Below, piece by piece: positions 6,202 to 6,784 of a stretch of DNA of 6,784 nucleotides. The notes under the pieces are model-generated. The model was not told the origin of the DNA. It saw only the letters and a list, made by a program, of their open reading frames with translations, and searched no databases. The position numbers and the translations under genes are program-made. The DNA is from Acidobacteriota bacterium. GTDB lineage: Bacteria; Acidobacteriota; Terriglobia; UBA7540. Position 1 is the first letter of the stretch. The number at the start of each line of letters is the position of its first letter. The DNA lies in NCBI GenBank assembly GCA_021780055.1, contig JAJXZM010000231.1, forward strand, positions 1 through 6,784, in the 5' to 3' direction.

Positions 6202-6230
6202 TTGCAATAGGGCGGCATTGGGAGCATATT
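6202..6230 (+). promoter_or_regulatory. Possible sigma-70-type promoter for the secreted-protein gene
   Basis: TTGCAA (6202-6207) and CATATT (6225-6230) are separated by 17 nt, and each matches 4 of 6 consensus bases. The predicted transcript would carry about 70 nt of leader ending in the strong ribosome binding site at 6296-6301. The -10 element lies inside an AT-rich inverted repeat (6226-6239) that could be an operator or simply an easily melted segment. Confidence 0.28.
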
Positions 6231-6305
6231 TAGAAATATAGAGGCACGACAGGGGTTGCAAAGAGGGCACATGCTCGAGGGCGGAGGACCAAGGGAAGGA
6301 GATTT

Positions 6306-6784
6306 ATGAAATCAACGAACAGAGCACTCGTCACGAGTCTGTTTTTGGCCTTGCTTCTTCCCTGCCTGACGCTTGCTGCGCAGAACAGCGCACCGCTGGC
6401 CCCCAGTTCCGGCAGTGCCGTTGCGGCCAACGCAGCAGCCCCCGCTAATACTTCCGCCGCCGCGAATGTCACAACCACCACCAACAATGGTGGCGGCTTG
6501 ATTTTGCCGGCAGGGAGTTCGCTACACATCAGGCTGCAAACCACTTTGACTTCCAAAACAAACAAGACGGGCGATAAGTTCACCGGTTACGTGGAACAGC
6601 CGGTGACTGCTAACGGCAAGACTATTGTTCCGGTCGGCAGCCTTGTGGATGGCCATATTGTCATGGTCAAAGATTCAAAACGCATCAAGGGCGTGGGCCA
6701 GATGCGCATTGTGTTGGACGATATCACCACCGAAAACGGTGACGAGTTCCTTATCAACGGATCGCTCGAAGAGGCCCAAGGCAG
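6306..6784 (+). CDS. Secreted beta-rich protein of unknown function, 3' truncated
   Basis: ATG 6306 is preceded 4 nt upstream by AAGGAG, and the frame stays open to the window edge (159 complete codons). Residues 1-25 form a signal peptide: basic MKSTNR, a hydrophobic core at ~8-21, and type I cleavage sites near TLA|A or LAA|Q (24-26). The mature start is a low-complexity Ala/Ser/Thr/Asn linker (~27-64). A structured part follows with alternating beta-type residues: LILPAGSSLHIRL (65-77), TGDKF (88-92), TIVPVGSLVDGHIV (106-119) and a basic turn DSKRIKG (123-129). The pattern 'hydrophobic-PAG ... conserved-G-D ... IvPvGS' recalls small secreted proteins frequent in Acidobacteriota, and loosely the beta-domain of VirB10/TrbI. 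I do not recognise a specific family. It probably acts in the periplasm or outer envelope. Cys20 lies in LLPC, a poor lipobox, so a lipoprotein is unlikely. Confidence 0.85.
   Translation, partial: MKSTNRALVTSLFLALLLPCLTLAAQNSAPLAPSSGSAVAANAAAPANTSAAANVTTTTNNGGGLILPAGSSLHIRLQTTLTSKTNKTGDKFTGYVEQPVTANGKTIVPVGSLVDGHIVMVKDSKRIKGVGQMRIVLDDITTENGDEFLINGSLEEAQG

Larger units (their letters stand above)
5974..6305 (+). other. 332-nt gap before the secreted-protein gene
   Basis: No established gene is seen. The gap holds a candidate 38-codon ORF (6028-6144), a possible promoter (6202-6230) overlapped by a perfect AT-rich dyad (ATATTT-AG-AAATAT, 6226-6239), and the ribosome binding site AAGGAG (6296-6301). 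I searched by eye for the GG-N10-GC pattern of a sigma-54 promoter with good flanks and found none, so the neighbouring activator has no obvious target here. No T-tracted terminator hairpin follows the activator stop. Confidence 0.6.

Noticed and set aside
6097..6260. Octamer TGCAACCC in three copies (6097, 6156, inverted at 6253)
   Set aside because: Matching octamer pairs are expected by chance in a segment of this size, the spacing is irregular, and flanks do not align.
6242..6261. GAGGCAC...TTGCA upstream of the secreted-protein gene as a sigma-54 promoter
   Set aside because: The two elements are 3 nt too far apart (GG-N13-GC), and sigma-54 promoters tolerate little spacing change.
6354..6368. 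Lipobox at LLPC in the signal peptide of the last gene
   Set aside because: Pro at the -1 position is not accepted in lipoboxes, and a normal type I cleavage site follows a few residues later.

Overview
The window reads as a bacterial chromosome segment, moderately GC-rich, with every convincing gene on the + strand. The best guess for the source is an Acidobacteriota-like soil or environmental bacterium. This rests on the composition, the cinA-thpR pairing, an FtsY without an acidic A domain, an Fis-type sigma-54 activator, and a secreted Ala/Ser/Thr-rich protein of a kind I associate with that phylum. No rRNA or other phylogenetic marker is present, so this is an inference of moderate to low certainty.

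Layout. Positions 1-519 are the 3' part of cinA (NMN deamidase domain). A 9-nt gap leads to thpR (529-1074, RNA 2',3'-cyclic phosphodiesterase). A 189-nt spacer (1075-1263) can fold into a three-way junction and ends in a ribosome binding site. Next is a 600-residue membrane receptor with double-Cache, HAMP and HD-GYP parts (1264-3066), a predicted c-di-GMP phosphodiesterase. Only 32 nt later comes ftsY (3099-4070), the SRP receptor GTPase. A 490-nt gene-poor gap follows (4071-4560), then a sigma-54-dependent transcription activator with a degenerate receiver domain (4561-5973). A second gap (5974-6305) holds one candidate 38-codon ORF and a possible promoter. The window closes inside a gene for a secreted, beta-rich protein of unknown function (6306 onward).

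How the genes may work together. cinA, thpR and ftsY are housekeeping genes for cofactor repair, RNA end processing and membrane protein targeting. The HD-GYP receptor and the sigma-54 activator are signalling genes. The activator's receiver has lost most of its phosphorylation residues, as in FleQ-type regulators, some of which respond to c-di-GMP. That makes a c-di-GMP link between the two attractive, but the sequence does not prove it. 

The most notable non-coding pattern concerns thpR and ftsY, the two internal genes that lack a Shine-Dalgarno sequence. Each has a near-consensus -10 box (TAGAAT, TACAAT) ending 6-8 nt before its ATG, the arrangement expected for leaderless or nearly leaderless transcripts. 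The three other genes with visible starts have purine-rich ribosome binding sites. No mobile element, CRISPR array, tRNA or rRNA was seen, and no clear intrinsic terminator. I see no strong evidence for an entirely new system.
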